DNA of 64,000 nt from an uncultured SAR116 cluster alpha proteobacterium (GTDB taxonomy: Bacteria; Pseudomonadota; Alphaproteobacteria; Puniceispirillales; GCA-002684695). The stretch lies in NCBI GenBank assembly GCA_902539295.1, contig CACBIM010000001.1:62001-126000 (forward strand). Direction: 5' to 3'. A program made the position numbers and the translations under genes. Below, in pieces: positions 8,480 to 17,696 of this stretch. A model generated the notes under the pieces. It saw only the letters and a program-made list of their open reading frames with translations. It made no database searches and had not been told where the DNA came from. Each line of letters starts with the position of its first letter. The first letter of the stretch is position 1.

Positions 8480-9862
8480 ATGAAAAATTTATCAGACACC
8501 ATAACCAATAATATTAAAAAGCACTTAATTCAACCTTGGCCATATGCAAGTTCTATAGGTGATGAATATCGAGATATCGTGACAAATGGTGATGGAATTT
8601 ACATAGAAGATAAAAATGGAAACAAACTAATTGATGGCCCCGCAGGCATGTGGTGTTCGAACATTGGTCATAGAAATGAAGAAATAGCTAAGGTTATGTA
8701 CAATCAAGCTATGAATTTATCTTATAATTCACCATGGTACACTACCAATGAACCCTCTGCTCAATTATCAAAAATGATCTCTGATTATGCACCTGGTGAT
8801 TTAAATAATGTTTTTTTTACAACAGGAGGATCTACCGCTGTTGAAAGTGCGTTGAGGTTTGTACAGTACTATAATAATGTACTTGGCTTACCTGAGAAAA
8901 AATTAATTTTATGTAGAGAAGATGGTTATCATGGAAGTACTTATCTAACAGCATCTTTGAATGGAAAATCAAGAACTAGTGATTGGATGAATTATGAAAA
9001 TACAAATATCGTTAAATTATCTAGTCCTAATTCATTTAGGAAATTAAATGGGAAAAGCATTGAAGAGTTTGAAGATGATTTGATAAAAGAGTTGAGTAGT
9101 GTAATTAAAGATAAGGGAGCTAAAAATATTGCAGCATTTATTGGTGAGCCAATTCAAGCTTCAGGTGGTGTAATAGTTCCACCTAAAAATTATCTAAAAA
9201 GGGTAAGAGATATTTGCAAAAAAAATAATATAATTTTTATTGCAGATGAGGTCGTTACCGGTTTTGGGAGGATGGGACATATTTTTGCTTCAGAAAAGGT
9301 ATTTAATATTATACCTGATATAATAACTTTTGCCAAAGGAGTTACATCTGGATATTTTCCACTTGGTGGTATTGCTATTTCTAATAAGCTTATAAAAAAT
9401 TTACGAAGTTCAAACCATGCTGATGCTATGTTTGGTCATGGATTAACATATTCTAGTCATCCTATAGGTTGTGCAGTAGCGATTAAAAATATTGAATTAA
9501 TGGAAAACGGTATTTTAGAAAATGCTCTAGAATTAGGACCTGTTTTTCAAGAAAAATTAAAAACCTTATTAGATTTACCAATAGTTGGTGATGTTAGAGG
9601 GCAGGGCTTAATGGCTTGTATAGAATGTGTTGCTGATTATAATGAAGAAAACCCATTGGCACTTGATCTTAAAGTAGGAGAAATTATAGATAAACACTGT
9701 CAAAAATTAGGCCTTTTATTAAGACCAGCAATAAATATGTGTATTCTTTCACCTCCATTGATAATAAATAAAAATGATATCGATAAAATTGTAAGTATAT
9801 TAAGACAAGGTATTATTCAATCAATGGAAGAATTAAAAAGTAAAGATTTATGGCATAATTAA
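8480..9862 (+). CDS. Class III pyridoxal-phosphate aminotransferase, putrescine:pyruvate type
   Basis: Omega-aminotransferase fold with 460 residues. The PLP lysine is Lys286 (ITFAKGVTSGY); Asp256 (IADEVVTGFGR) binds the cofactor ring nitrogen, and TTGGSTAVE near 114-122 holds the phosphate. It is close to the group that includes putrescine/spermidine:pyruvate (SpuC-like) and beta-alanine aminotransferases. After the deacetylase and carbamoylputrescine amidase it would turn putrescine into 4-aminobutanal for the aldehyde dehydrogenase at 1198. The ATG at 8480 is nine bases after aguB. The substrate is inferred from context. Confidence 0.88.
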   Translation: MKNLSDTITNNIKKHLIQPWPYASSIGDEYRDIVTNGDGIYIEDKNGNKLIDGPAGMWCSNIGHRNEEIAKVMYNQAMNLSYNSPWYTTNEPSAQLSKMISDYAPGDLNNVFFTTGGSTAVESALRFVQYYNNVLGLPEKKLILCREDGYHGSTYLTASLNGKSRTSDWMNYENTNIVKLSSPNSFRKLNGKSIEEFEDDLIKELSSVIKDKGAKNIAAFIGEPIQASGGVIVPPKNYLKRVRDICKKNNIIFIADEVVTGFGRMGHIFASEKVFNIIPDIITFAKGVTSGYFPLGGIAISNKLIKNLRSSNHADAMFGHGLTYSSHPIGCAVAIKNIELMENGILENALELGPVFQEKLKTLLDLPIVGDVRGQGLMACIECVADYNEENPLALDLKVGEIIDKHCQKLGLLLRPAINMCILSPPLIINKNDIDKIVSILRQGIIQSMEELKSKDLWHN

Positions 9863-9865
9863 AAA

Positions 9866-10189
9866 ATGTCCAACTCAAAGTTAATTAATTACACCACACA
9901 AGATTTTCAAACTGAGAAAGATTTGGAGTTAAATGATTATAGATGGAACCAAATAAAAGATAAATATTTACCAAAGTTAAAAGAAAATGGTCTTTTAAGA
10001 ATGGTTTCCATGAGAATTTGGAATAAAGAAAATGTATTCAGAAATGGTTACTTATTTGAATACAAAGATGATATATCATTTAAAAAATGTTTGCCTATTT
10101 GGCAAGAAATAGAAGCCCTTGAAGAAAAAGACATATCAATAAAATACCAAAGTATAAGGGGCATTGTAACTGAAGATATTTTATTTTAA
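9866..10189 (+). CDS. Small conserved-type protein, function unknown
   Basis: A 107-residue soluble protein, rich in charged and aromatic residues (MRIWNKENVFRNGYLFEY, CLPIWQEIEA), with no signal peptide or membrane helix. Length and alternating pattern could suit a dimeric ferredoxin-like alpha+beta fold of the Dabb/NIPSNAP kind, but I see no defining motif. It sits three bases after the aminotransferase and 11 before the oxidoreductase, so it belongs to the operon and is likely expressed with the amine catabolic enzymes. Confidence 0.7.
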   Translation: MSNSKLINYTTQDFQTEKDLELNDYRWNQIKDKYLPKLKENGLLRMVSMRIWNKENVFRNGYLFEYKDDISFKKCLPIWQEIEALEEKDISIKYQSIRGIVTEDILF

Positions 10190-10200
10190 CAATAAATTAT

Positions 10201-11289
10201 ATGTCTCAAAATTTTGATATTCCTAAACAGATGTTTGCAATTGTAACTACTGGGAATGGTGGTTTTGATAAACTTTCTCATAAAATAGTAGATACCCCTA
10301 AAATTAATAAAAATGAGGTTTTAGTTAAAGTCCTAGCGGCAGGGATAAATAATACAGAAATTAATACTAGAATTGGTTGGTATTCATCTTCTGTTCAATC
10401 AGGAACTGAAACTTTACATAAAAATGTTGAGGAAGGGATAAGTTACAAAAATGCTGGATGGAATGGAGTAACAAATTTTCCTCTTATTCAAGGCACTGAT
10501 TGCTGTGGTATAGTTGTAAAATGTAAAGAAAATAAATTTAATTCTCTTTTGGGAAAAAGAGTAATTATTCGCTCATGTATGAGACTTGAAGGCTTTAGCT
10601 CAAGACAAAAGGTTTGGATGGCTTCAAATTTTGATGGTGCTTTTGCAGAATACGTAAAAGTTCCTGCCTCAGAGGTATTTCCTATTAATTGTGGTTGGTC
10701 TGACGCGGAGTTAGCAACAATACCTTGTTCTTATGGTACATCTGAAAATATGCTTTTAATATCCAATTGTAATCAAAATGATACTGTTCTTATAACTGGT
10801 GCTTCTGGCGGAGTTGGATCTGCAACTATTCAGCTTGCAAAACTGAGAGGTTGTAATGTAATTGCAATAGTCAGTGAAGAGAAATTTTCTTATGCAATAC
10901 AAGCAGGTGCAGATAAAGTTATTCCAAGAAATTCTAACTTATTGAAAGTTTTAGGTGAGAATAATATTAATTTGGTTGTTGATGTGGTAGGGGGCAAAAA
11001 CTTTTCAGACTTTTTAAAAATAATTGCTCCTGGGGGAAGGTATGTAAGTGCAGGTGCTATTGGAAATCCAATTGTTAATTTCGATTTACGTGATCTATAT
11101 TTGAAAGATATTTCAATGTTTGGATGTACAACCTGGGAAGAGCAAGTCTTCTTAAATTTAATAAAATATATAGAGGAGGGAAGGATAAAACCGTTATTAT
11201 CAAAAACGTTTAAACTATCAAATATAATTGAAGCCCAAAAAGAATTTCTCAAAAAAAATCATTTTGGTAATTTTGTATTAATACCTTAG
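10201..11289 (+). CDS. Medium-chain (MDR) oxidoreductase, quinone-reductase/alcohol-dehydrogenase type
   Basis: A 362-residue MDR protein. The N-terminal GroES-like domain has TDCCGIV, and the cofactor-binding Rossmann domain has ITGASGGVGSATIQLAKLRG near 200-220. The structural-zinc cysteine cluster is absent, and the position of the catalytic-zinc Cys in zinc alcohol dehydrogenases is not Cys (AAGINNTEIN). It therefore looks like a zinc-independent, probably NADPH-dependent enoyl/quinone reductase-like member. The gene lies in the plus-strand amine operon, 11 bases after the unknown gene and 9 before the SDR. The exact substrate cannot be read from sequence. Confidence 0.82.
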   Translation: MSQNFDIPKQMFAIVTTGNGGFDKLSHKIVDTPKINKNEVLVKVLAAGINNTEINTRIGWYSSSVQSGTETLHKNVEEGISYKNAGWNGVTNFPLIQGTDCCGIVVKCKENKFNSLLGKRVIIRSCMRLEGFSSRQKVWMASNFDGAFAEYVKVPASEVFPINCGWSDAELATIPCSYGTSENMLLISNCNQNDTVLITGASGGVGSATIQLAKLRGCNVIAIVSEEKFSYAIQAGADKVIPRNSNLLKVLGENNINLVVDVVGGKNFSDFLKIIAPGGRYVSAGAIGNPIVNFDLRDLYLKDISMFGCTTWEEQVFLNLIKYIEEGRIKPLLSKTFKLSNIIEAQKEFLKKNHFGNFVLIP

Positions 11290-11298
11290 TTAGATTTT

Positions 11299-12039
11299 AT
11301 GAAAACTATTTTAGTAACTGGTACAAACAAAGGAATTGGGCTTGAGTTTGCAAGGCAATATCTTAATGAGGGATTTAAAGTAATTGCTACTTGTAGGAAC
11401 CTTTCTAAATTAGACGGCTTAAATGGATTGGTTAATTCATTTCCTGATAAAATAAGTATTTACCAAATGGAACTACTAGATGAAAAATCTATTGAAGATT
11501 TTTCTTTAGGGATAAAAGATATACCAATTGATATTTTTATTAATAATGCAGGTGTTACATTTGGTTACAGTCGAAATGCAAAGTTATCTAATACGGGAAT
11601 ATCACTTAATAAATTAAATGCTTTTGGACATATACAAACAGAGAATTGGTTACCAATTTTCAAAGCTAATTGTATCGCACCATTATTATTAGCTCAGCTA
11701 CTTTATAAAAATATTATGTTAGGGAAAGAAAAGAAAATGGTTTTTATTTCTTCCAAACCAGCTTCAATTTCTGAAAATACCGGTGGATCAATGTATATGT
11801 CCAGATCAAGCAGAAGTGCTTTAAATCAAGTCATTAAATCTTTATCTATTGATTTACTAGGTGAGGGTATATCTGTTGCTTCAATTAGTCCTGGATGGGT
11901 AAAGACTGACTCTGGAGGTTTGAATGCTTTAATTGATGTCAATACAAGTGTTACAGGTATTAGAAATGTAATTGAAAATTTAACAATTAAGAATTCAGGT
12001 AAATTTTGGGATTATAATGGTGAATTTATACCATGGTAA
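11299..12039 (+). CDS. Short-chain dehydrogenase/reductase with degenerate catalytic motif
   Basis: SDR of the CsgA/sniffer-like subgroup, 246 residues. The cofactor loop TGTNKGIG (residues 7-14), the NNAG motif near 82-85 and the catalytic-serine region ISS (150-152) are present. Where the active-site YxxxK is expected (Y-x-Y-R-x-S-K-A-A-L-N in relatives) the sequence reads Y166-M-S168-R-S-S-R172-S-A-L-N: Ser replaces the catalytic Tyr and Arg the Lys. Tyr166 lies two residues upstream and could only substitute if the loop shifts. It may bind a nucleotide without normal reduction, or use altered chemistry. It is the last gene of the plus-strand operon and ends one base from a convergent gene. 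Confidence 0.82.
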   Translation: MKTILVTGTNKGIGLEFARQYLNEGFKVIATCRNLSKLDGLNGLVNSFPDKISIYQMELLDEKSIEDFSLGIKDIPIDIFINNAGVTFGYSRNAKLSNTGISLNKLNAFGHIQTENWLPIFKANCIAPLLLAQLLYKNIMLGKEKKMVFISSKPASISENTGGSMYMSRSSRSALNQVIKSLSIDLLGEGISVASISPGWVKTDSGGLNALIDVNTSVTGIRNVIENLTIKNSGKFWDYNGEFIPW

Positions 12040-12040
12040 A

Positions 12041-12883
12041 TTAATTTTTATTTGCTCTAATATCGTTAACCACAGTTATCCTATTCATACATCTATAGTT
12101 AGGCATATAATCTGATACAGCATAATGCATTGTAACTCTATTGTCCCACATAACCATGTCTCCAGTTGACCATTTCCACCTCATTTGGTCTTCTGGCTTA
12201 TTCATATGATTAGTTAAAAATGTTTTCAAAGAGTTTGATTCATTGATTGTAAGCCCAATTATATATGATGAAAAAGATTCATTGAAATTTAGGTATTTCT
12301 TTTTTGTAATAGGGTGTATGCCAATTATTGGACGTATATTATGTCCAAATTTATGAACATTTTCGTTTAATAATTTAATTGCTTCTTCATCACTAGTATT
12401 TTTGGCTAATGAATTCCTAAAATCTCCAAAATCATGAATTACTTTTAAATTTTCTAAATATTTTTTCATATCATTAGGTAATCTGTTGTAAGCTGCATAG
12501 CAACTAGACCATAATGTATCTCCTCCAATATCTGGAACCGCTCTTGCAACTAAAACTGATGCAAAAGGTTGGTTAATCTTAAATGTTAGATCTGTGTGCC
12601 AACTATTTGTATCTGGTGGATTATTTCCGTCATTTTGTAGTAAAACTATATTTTTATAATCCTTTACATGTGGGTAAACATGATGCGGTTCATCTAAATT
12701 ACCAAAATTCTTAGCAAACTTAATATGGTTTTGATTTGTTATATTAGTTCTTTTAAAAATTATTACTAAGTTTTCAATTAATATCTCATATATTTTATTA
12801 TATGCATTTTCATCTAAATTATTATTTAAGTCTATATCGTTTATTATAGCACCAATTTCGGGTGTTAATTTTTGATAATTCAT
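12041..12883 (-). CDS. TauD/TfdA-family Fe(II)/2-oxoglutarate dioxygenase
   Basis: Non-haem iron oxygenase, 280 residues, with the facial triad His96-x-Asp98 (WHTDLTF) and distal His253 (NRVTMHYAV), plus the C-terminal Arg (YRCMNR, 264/268) that binds 2-oxoglutarate. TauD relatives free sulfite from taurine or attack other small acids and amines. The motif set places it in the family but does not fix the substrate. It runs against the amine operon with one base between stops. Downstream of the housekeeping operon on the same strand, it has its own 59-base gap and probably its own promoter. Confidence 0.88.
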   Translation of the reverse strand: MNYQKLTPEIGAIINDIDLNNNLDENAYNKIYEILIENLVIIFKRTNITNQNHIKFAKNFGNLDEPHHVYPHVKDYKNIVLLQNDGNNPPDTNSWHTDLTFKINQPFASVLVARAVPDIGGDTLWSSCYAAYNRLPNDMKKYLENLKVIHDFGDFRNSLAKNTSDEEAIKLLNENVHKFGHNIRPIIGIHPITKKKYLNFNESFSSYIIGLTINESNSLKTFLTNHMNKPEDQMRWKWSTGDMVMWDNRVTMHYAVSDYMPNYRCMNRITVVNDIRANKN

Positions 12884-12942
12884 AATTTCACTTAAGTATA
12901 ATGTCGCATAATATATATTATGAAATATATAAAATAATAATA

Positions 12943-13716
12943 TTATAATTCAAAAGACATTCCATCATATCCAGGAAAAACATTCTTGGGACAAATTGAA
13001 GATACATAATCATAATCAGACTGAACACCTAAATGAGTTAATATAGTTTTTTTGGAGTTTATTTTTTTAGACCAATCAAAAGCCAATTTAAAATGGGCAT
13101 GAGCCTCATGAGGTTCTTCCCTTAAGGCCCCAATGATAAATAAATCCATATTTTTCAGATAGTTAAAATTAGACTTTGGCATATCAACAACATCGGTACA
13201 GTACGCAAAATTATTGTTAAATATAAATCCTAAAGTATTAGAATTGCCATGATATTGTTTTAATACTTTAATATCAAAACCACAAATAGTGTTATTCCCA
13301 TAGTATATTTTATTAAGTGACATAGGCGGTTTGTAATAACTAGGAGAAGTTTTACCTTTTTTAAATAGATATTCAAATTGTATCTTTAATTGTTTTAAAG
13401 TTAAATCGTTAGAATATATAGGGATTTTAGTTTTATTAGCAAAATAAAATGGCCTTAGTTCAGGTAATCCTGATATATGATCAGCATGACCATGAGTAAT
13501 TAATACAGCATCAATATTCATAATATTTGCATTCAATAATTGATTGCGAACATCTGGACCAGCATCAACAAGTATTGTTTTTCCTTTGTTTTCAATCAAT
13601 ATTGAAGACCTTTGTCTTAAATTTTTAGGATTTTTTGGATTGCATTTACCCCAGCCAATGACACCCAATGCAGGTATTCCAACTGAAGTTCCGCATCCTA
13701 ATAATGTAATTTTCAT
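12943..13716 (-). CDS. Metallo-beta-lactamase-fold hydrolase, PhnP-like
   Basis: A 257-residue MBL-fold protein. The metal-binding HxHxDH is H75-G-H77-A-D79-H80 (LITHGHADH), and the N-terminal GCGTSVGIP is typical of the PhnP/cyclic phosphodiesterase-like branch (COG1235). In Alphaproteobacteria a gene of this kind commonly follows metG and tatD, as here: its start is two bases from the tatD stop. It is likely a phosphodiesterase acting on a nucleotide or sugar phosphate; the substrate is not known. Confidence 0.85.
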   Translation of the reverse strand: MKITLLGCGTSVGIPALGVIGWGKCNPKNPKNLRQRSSILIENKGKTILVDAGPDVRNQLLNANIMNIDAVLITHGHADHISGLPELRPFYFANKTKIPIYSNDLTLKQLKIQFEYLFKKGKTSPSYYKPPMSLNKIYYGNNTICGFDIKVLKQYHGNSNTLGFIFNNNFAYCTDVVDMPKSNFNYLKNMDLFIIGALREEPHEAHAHFKLAFDWSKKINSKKTILTHLGVQSDYDYVSSICPKNVFPGYDGMSFEL

Positions 13717-13718
13717 TA

Positions 13719-14522
13719 TTAACTAGTCCTCATATATGAGAATAAATTTAGTGTATTTTGATTAGTTTGTTTAGATGCCAACTCAATAGAAATTTTTCTC
13801 AAATCTGCAACAAACTTTGCAATAAAATAAACATTTTTTGGTTCATTGGTTTTTCCTCTAAAGGGTACAGGTGATAAGAAAGGAGAATCTGTTTCGATCA
13901 AATATCTATCAGCTGGCACATATGACGCAATCTCTTGTAATTCAATAGAATTTTTAAAAGTTATAATACCGCTAAATGATATATATAAACCAATATCTAA
14001 AGCCGCTTTGGCTAATTTTTTACTTCCTGTGAAACAATGAAGAACTCCACTAAATGATTTTTCTTTGTATTTTGAAATTAATATTTCTTCCATATCTTTG
14101 TCAGCATCTCTAGAATGGATAACAATTGGTTTTCTTATTGATTGTGATACACTTATCTGAGTTTCAAAACTATCTATCTGATCCTTTTTAGGAGCAAAAT
14201 CATAGTAATAATCAAGACCAGCTTCCCCTACTCCTACACATTTTTTATGTGCACAATTTTTGTTAATTACATTAAAATCTTTTGCAAACTTATCTATACT
14301 AGCTTTGTGTGGATGTATGCCTGCAGTATGCCAAATAAAATTATATTCTGAAGAGATTTCCTCTATTTTTTTTATTTCTTCAAGAGAAGTACATATAGTA
14401 ATTAGTTTATTTACATTGAATTCTTTTGCGCGTTTAATAATACTTTGCAGATCATTTGATAATTGCTCATAATCTAAGTGGCAATGCGAATCTATAAATT
14501 CAATCTCTTCAATCTCATTCAT
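13719..14522 (-). CDS. tatD: TatD-family metal-dependent deoxyribonuclease
   Basis: TIM-barrel metal hydrolase. The N-terminal DSHCHLD metal motif, GEAGLDYYYD, the VIHSRDAD segment, HCFTGS and ETDSPFLSP are all TatD signatures in the right order. The longer frame begins at TTG 14534 inside metG, but ATG 14522 has GAGGAA six bases upstream and starts one base after metG ends, so I take that start (267 residues). Known TatD proteins are DNases or exonucleases acting in DNA repair and turnover. Confidence 0.9.
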   Translation of the reverse strand: MNEIEEIEFIDSHCHLDYEQLSNDLQSIIKRAKEFNVNKLITICTSLEEIKKIEEISSEYNFIWHTAGIHPHKASIDKFAKDFNVINKNCAHKKCVGVGEAGLDYYYDFAPKKDQIDSFETQISVSQSIRKPIVIHSRDADKDMEEILISKYKEKSFSGVLHCFTGSKKLAKAALDIGLYISFSGIITFKNSIELQEIASYVPADRYLIETDSPFLSPVPFRGKTNEPKNVYFIAKFVADLRKISIELASKQTNQNTLNLFSYMRTS

Positions 14523-14523
14523 T

Positions 14524-16044
14524 CTATTCCTCAATCCTTGGAAATATAGGTGATGGTGAATTTATTTTATTTGTTTTTATTACATGTTTGCTATCTAAAT
14601 AGCTAAAATCTCTTTCTGATATATCAATCGATAGTTGATCCAAAATTTTAGTTGATGAATCAGGCATGAATGGTTGAACTATAATTGCAATTTTTCTTAT
14701 TGTATCAGCTAGAATCCAGAGAACATCATTCATCCTTTTTTCATCAGTTTTTCTAAGTTTCCATGGTGCTTGTTCATCCACATATTTATTTGCATCTGAA
14801 ATAAATGTCCAAATTAATTTTATAGCTTCATGAAATGATTGTTGATCAATTTCATTTTTAACTTTTTCATATAAAACAATAGATTTATTACAAAAAATAA
14901 TATCCCTATCATTCAATTTTTCACACTTGCTTGGTATAGAACCATTGCAATTTTTGTAAATCATTGAAATTACTCTTTGACAAAGGTTCCCTAAATCATT
15001 TGAAAGGTCTCCATTTATTCTTGCTAATAGAGCAGTTTTAGAAAAATCTCCGTCACTTCCAAATGGCACTTCTCTTAGAAGAAAATATCTTATCTGATCA
15101 AGTCCGTAAGAGCTTATAATTTCTAATGGATCAATAACGTTTCCTTCAGATTTTGATATTTTTTTACCTTCATTTGTCCACCAACCATGAGCAAAAATTC
15201 GCTTTGGCAGAGGTAATTCAGCTGCCATCAAAAATGCTGGCCAGTATACGGCATGAAATCTTAGTATATCTTTTCCAACCATATGAATATCTGCTGGCCA
15301 AAAATTAACATATTCATTTTCTAAGGTGTCAGGGTATCCTATTGCGGAAAGGTAGTTAGTCAAAGCATCTAACCATACATACATTATATGTTTATGATTA
15401 TTAGGAACTTTTACCCCCCATTCAAAACTTGTCCTACTCACAGACAAGTCTCTTAAACCTCCTTTGACAAAACTTTTAACTTCATTCATTCTGCTTTTTG
15501 GAAGAATGAAATTAGGATTTTTATCATAAAATTCCAATAATTTATCCTGCCATTTTGATAAATCAAAGAAATAGCTTTCCTCTTCAACCCAGGATACATC
15601 AGCTCCAGATGGAGCTTTACCATTGATTATTTCTTTTTCAGAATAAAAAGCTTCATCTCTTAAAGCATACCATCCTGCATATTTGTCTAAATAAATATGT
15701 TTATTTTCATATAATTTACCCCATAAACTTTGTGCGGCTAATATATGTCTCTTTTCTGTGGTTCTTATAAAATCATCATTCGAAAGATTTAAGGTTTTTG
15801 TTAAGGTATTAAAATCTTTACTAATAAAATTTGCATACTCTAATGGAGACTTATTTTGTGATTTAGCTGCTTTTTCAACCTTTTGTCCATGTTCATCCGT
15901 ACCTGTTAAAAACTTTACACTGTATCCGTCTAATCTTTTAAACCTTGCTAAAACGTCACAAGCAATGCTTGTATACGCATGACCAATATGTGGTTTATCA
16001 TTTACATAATATATTGGTGTAGTTATATAGTAATTTTTATCCAT
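14524..16044 (-). CDS. metG: Methionyl-tRNA synthetase
   Basis: Class I synthetase that charges tRNA-Met. The HIGH motif is residues 19-22 and the KMSKS motif appears as KISKS at 295-299. FLTGTDEHGQK (45-55) and the WLDALTNYL stretch near 224 are typical. The 506-residue length, the absence of the zinc-knuckle cysteines after residue 120 and the lack of a C-terminal Trbp111-like domain make it the short, zinc-free form common in Alphaproteobacteria. The anticodon-binding domain includes DEQAPWKL. Confidence 0.95.
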   Translation of the reverse strand: MDKNYYITTPIYYVNDKPHIGHAYTSIACDVLARFKRLDGYSVKFLTGTDEHGQKVEKAAKSQNKSPLEYANFISKDFNTLTKTLNLSNDDFIRTTEKRHILAAQSLWGKLYENKHIYLDKYAGWYALRDEAFYSEKEIINGKAPSGADVSWVEEESYFFDLSKWQDKLLEFYDKNPNFILPKSRMNEVKSFVKGGLRDLSVSRTSFEWGVKVPNNHKHIMYVWLDALTNYLSAIGYPDTLENEYVNFWPADIHMVGKDILRFHAVYWPAFLMAAELPLPKRIFAHGWWTNEGKKISKSEGNVIDPLEIISSYGLDQIRYFLLREVPFGSDGDFSKTALLARINGDLSNDLGNLCQRVISMIYKNCNGSIPSKCEKLNDRDIIFCNKSIVLYEKVKNEIDQQSFHEAIKLIWTFISDANKYVDEQAPWKLRKTDEKRMNDVLWILADTIRKIAIIVQPFMPDSSTKILDQLSIDISERDFSYLDSKHVIKTNKINSPSPIFPRIEE

Positions 16045-16061
16045 TAAAAAATTCCAGAAAA

Positions 16062-17054
16062 TCAGTGAAATCTATTTAAAAATTGAAAAACTTCAAACTC
16101 TAAGCTTGAATTAAATGTTTTTACTCGTGTTAATCTATAATTCAAATCATCCAATAATTCCAATAATTCATTTATATTTTTAATATTTAAAATATGAATA
16201 ATAATTTCTTTTTCATTTAGTATGAGATTATTAATTATTAATTTATCATTTATTGAATACTTCAAACAATTAGATAATAATCTTTTTAAAAGAAATTCAA
16301 CAATCCATATATTCGTTATTTGATTTTTTGTATTTGAAATAATTTTTTTTGAACAATTTTGAATTTTCTCTTTTTTTAAAAATGTCTCTAATAAATCAAT
16401 ATATAGTTCAATACCTGAAGAAGTTAAAATTTCAAGTGATATGCCTGGTGAAAAATTAGAAAGTTTAATTAAATTTTCAATTTCCTCTTTTTGTTTTGAT
16501 TGTGTATTTTCATATAAAATTTTTTTACAACTCTCAAAACTATGATTTTGAAAAAAAAGTTTTTGGGATCTTGATTGTATTGTAGGTAAGACATTTGTAA
16601 GTTCATCTACGATTAAAAAAAAATATAAACCTTTTGGTGGTTCTTCTAAAAATTTTAACATTGAATTCATGGCATTCATTGTAAGCCAATTAAATTTGTC
16701 AATAATTATTACTCTATTATTTGCATTCGATGAGTGAAATCGAAATTTAGATGATAAATTGTCAATTTGTTCCTTAGAAATTTTCCCAGAAACTTTTTCA
16801 TCTAGTGAAGTAATATAAAATAAGTTGTCAGTTTCTTTTTTAAAAAGCTCATGAGTTAATGATGTTTCTTTCCATTTGCTATTAAAATTATTGATAACAA
16901 AAGCTGCAAATCTCATAGATAGTGTTCTCTTGCCAATACCTTTCCTTCCAACAAGCATCCATGTTTGATTTTTCCTTAATGAAACTATTTTCTGGAATTG
17001 GCTTTCTAAATTTTCATAGCCAATATTATTTTTTAAGGTAATTTCTTTATTCAT
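16062..17054 (-). CDS. holB: DNA polymerase III subunit delta'
   Basis: Clamp-loader subunit, 330 residues. The AAA+ N-terminal region has a P-loop-like GRKGIGKRT (near 37-45) and VIIIDKFNWLTMNAMNSMLKFLEEPPKG, the classic delta' segment before a sensor-like IQSRSQ. Delta' usually does not hydrolyse ATP, which fits the degenerate P-loop. It overlaps tmk by 4 bases and lies 17 bases before metG, the common alphaproteobacterial order. The C-terminal half is divergent and very AT-biased (Asn/Ile/Lys-rich). Confidence 0.88.
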   Translation of the reverse strand: MNKEITLKNNIGYENLESQFQKIVSLRKNQTWMLVGRKGIGKRTLSMRFAAFVINNFNSKWKETSLTHELFKKETDNLFYITSLDEKVSGKISKEQIDNLSSKFRFHSSNANNRVIIIDKFNWLTMNAMNSMLKFLEEPPKGLYFFLIVDELTNVLPTIQSRSQKLFFQNHSFESCKKILYENTQSKQKEEIENLIKLSNFSPGISLEILTSSGIELYIDLLETFLKKEKIQNCSKKIISNTKNQITNIWIVEFLLKRLLSNCLKYSINDKLIINNLILNEKEIIIHILNIKNINELLELLDDLNYRLTRVKTFNSSLEFEVFQFLNRFH

Positions 17055-17674
17055 GTATTTTTGGTAAGAAATTTTTCAACTACTTTGGTTATCTCATTAT
17101 GAATTTTAGAAATAGATTTTGATGCATCTATAATATATATCCTTAATGGTTCATCTGATGCCAGTTTTAAATAAGATTTTCTAATATTTTCATGAAATTC
17201 TAAACCTTTTGATTCAAATCGTTTTTCATTAGATTTTCTAGAATTTGCTCTTTCAAGCCCTTTAGTTACATCTAAATCAAGATAAAAAGTAAGGTCTGGG
17301 TAAAAGTCATCTAATGAAAATTTATGAAGTAAGTCAATATTTGCATCTGAAACACCTCCAACGTATCCTTGGTATACTTTTGTTGAATCTGAGAACCTGT
17401 CACTAATAACAATATTCCCTTCAGATAACTTAGGCTTAATTATTCTAATAAAATTATCTCTTCTAGCTGCATACATTAACAAAGCTTCTGTATGAGCGTC
17501 CCAACGGTTAGGATTGCCTGTTACAAGAAGTTGTCTTATAGTCTCTGCTCCAACAGACCCACCAGGCTCTCTTGTAACAAATACTTTATATAAATTTGAA
17601 AGTAGAAATTTGGATAGTAAGTTTATTTGGGTTGATTTGCCAGACCCCTCACCTCCTTCAAATGTAATAAACAA
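17051..17674 (-). CDS. tmk: Thymidylate kinase
   Basis: Phosphorylates dTMP to dTDP. 207 residues with P-loop FEGGEGSGKST at the N-terminus, the DR motif in ISDRFSDST, the TREPGG substrate loop, and the LDLDVTKGLERANSR lid region. The stop codon overlaps the holB start. It lies between dac and holB as in many alphaproteobacterial genomes. Confidence 0.93.
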   Translation of the reverse strand: MFITFEGGEGSGKSTQINLLSKFLLSNLYKVFVTREPGGSVGAETIRQLLVTGNPNRWDAHTEALLMYAARRDNFIRIIKPKLSEGNIVISDRFSDSTKVYQGYVGGVSDANIDLLHKFSLDDFYPDLTFYLDLDVTKGLERANSRKSNEKRFESKGLEFHENIRKSYLKLASDEPLRIYIIDASKSISKIHNEITKVVEKFLTKNT

Positions 17675-17696
17675 TTTCTATACCTTTAAACTTAAA

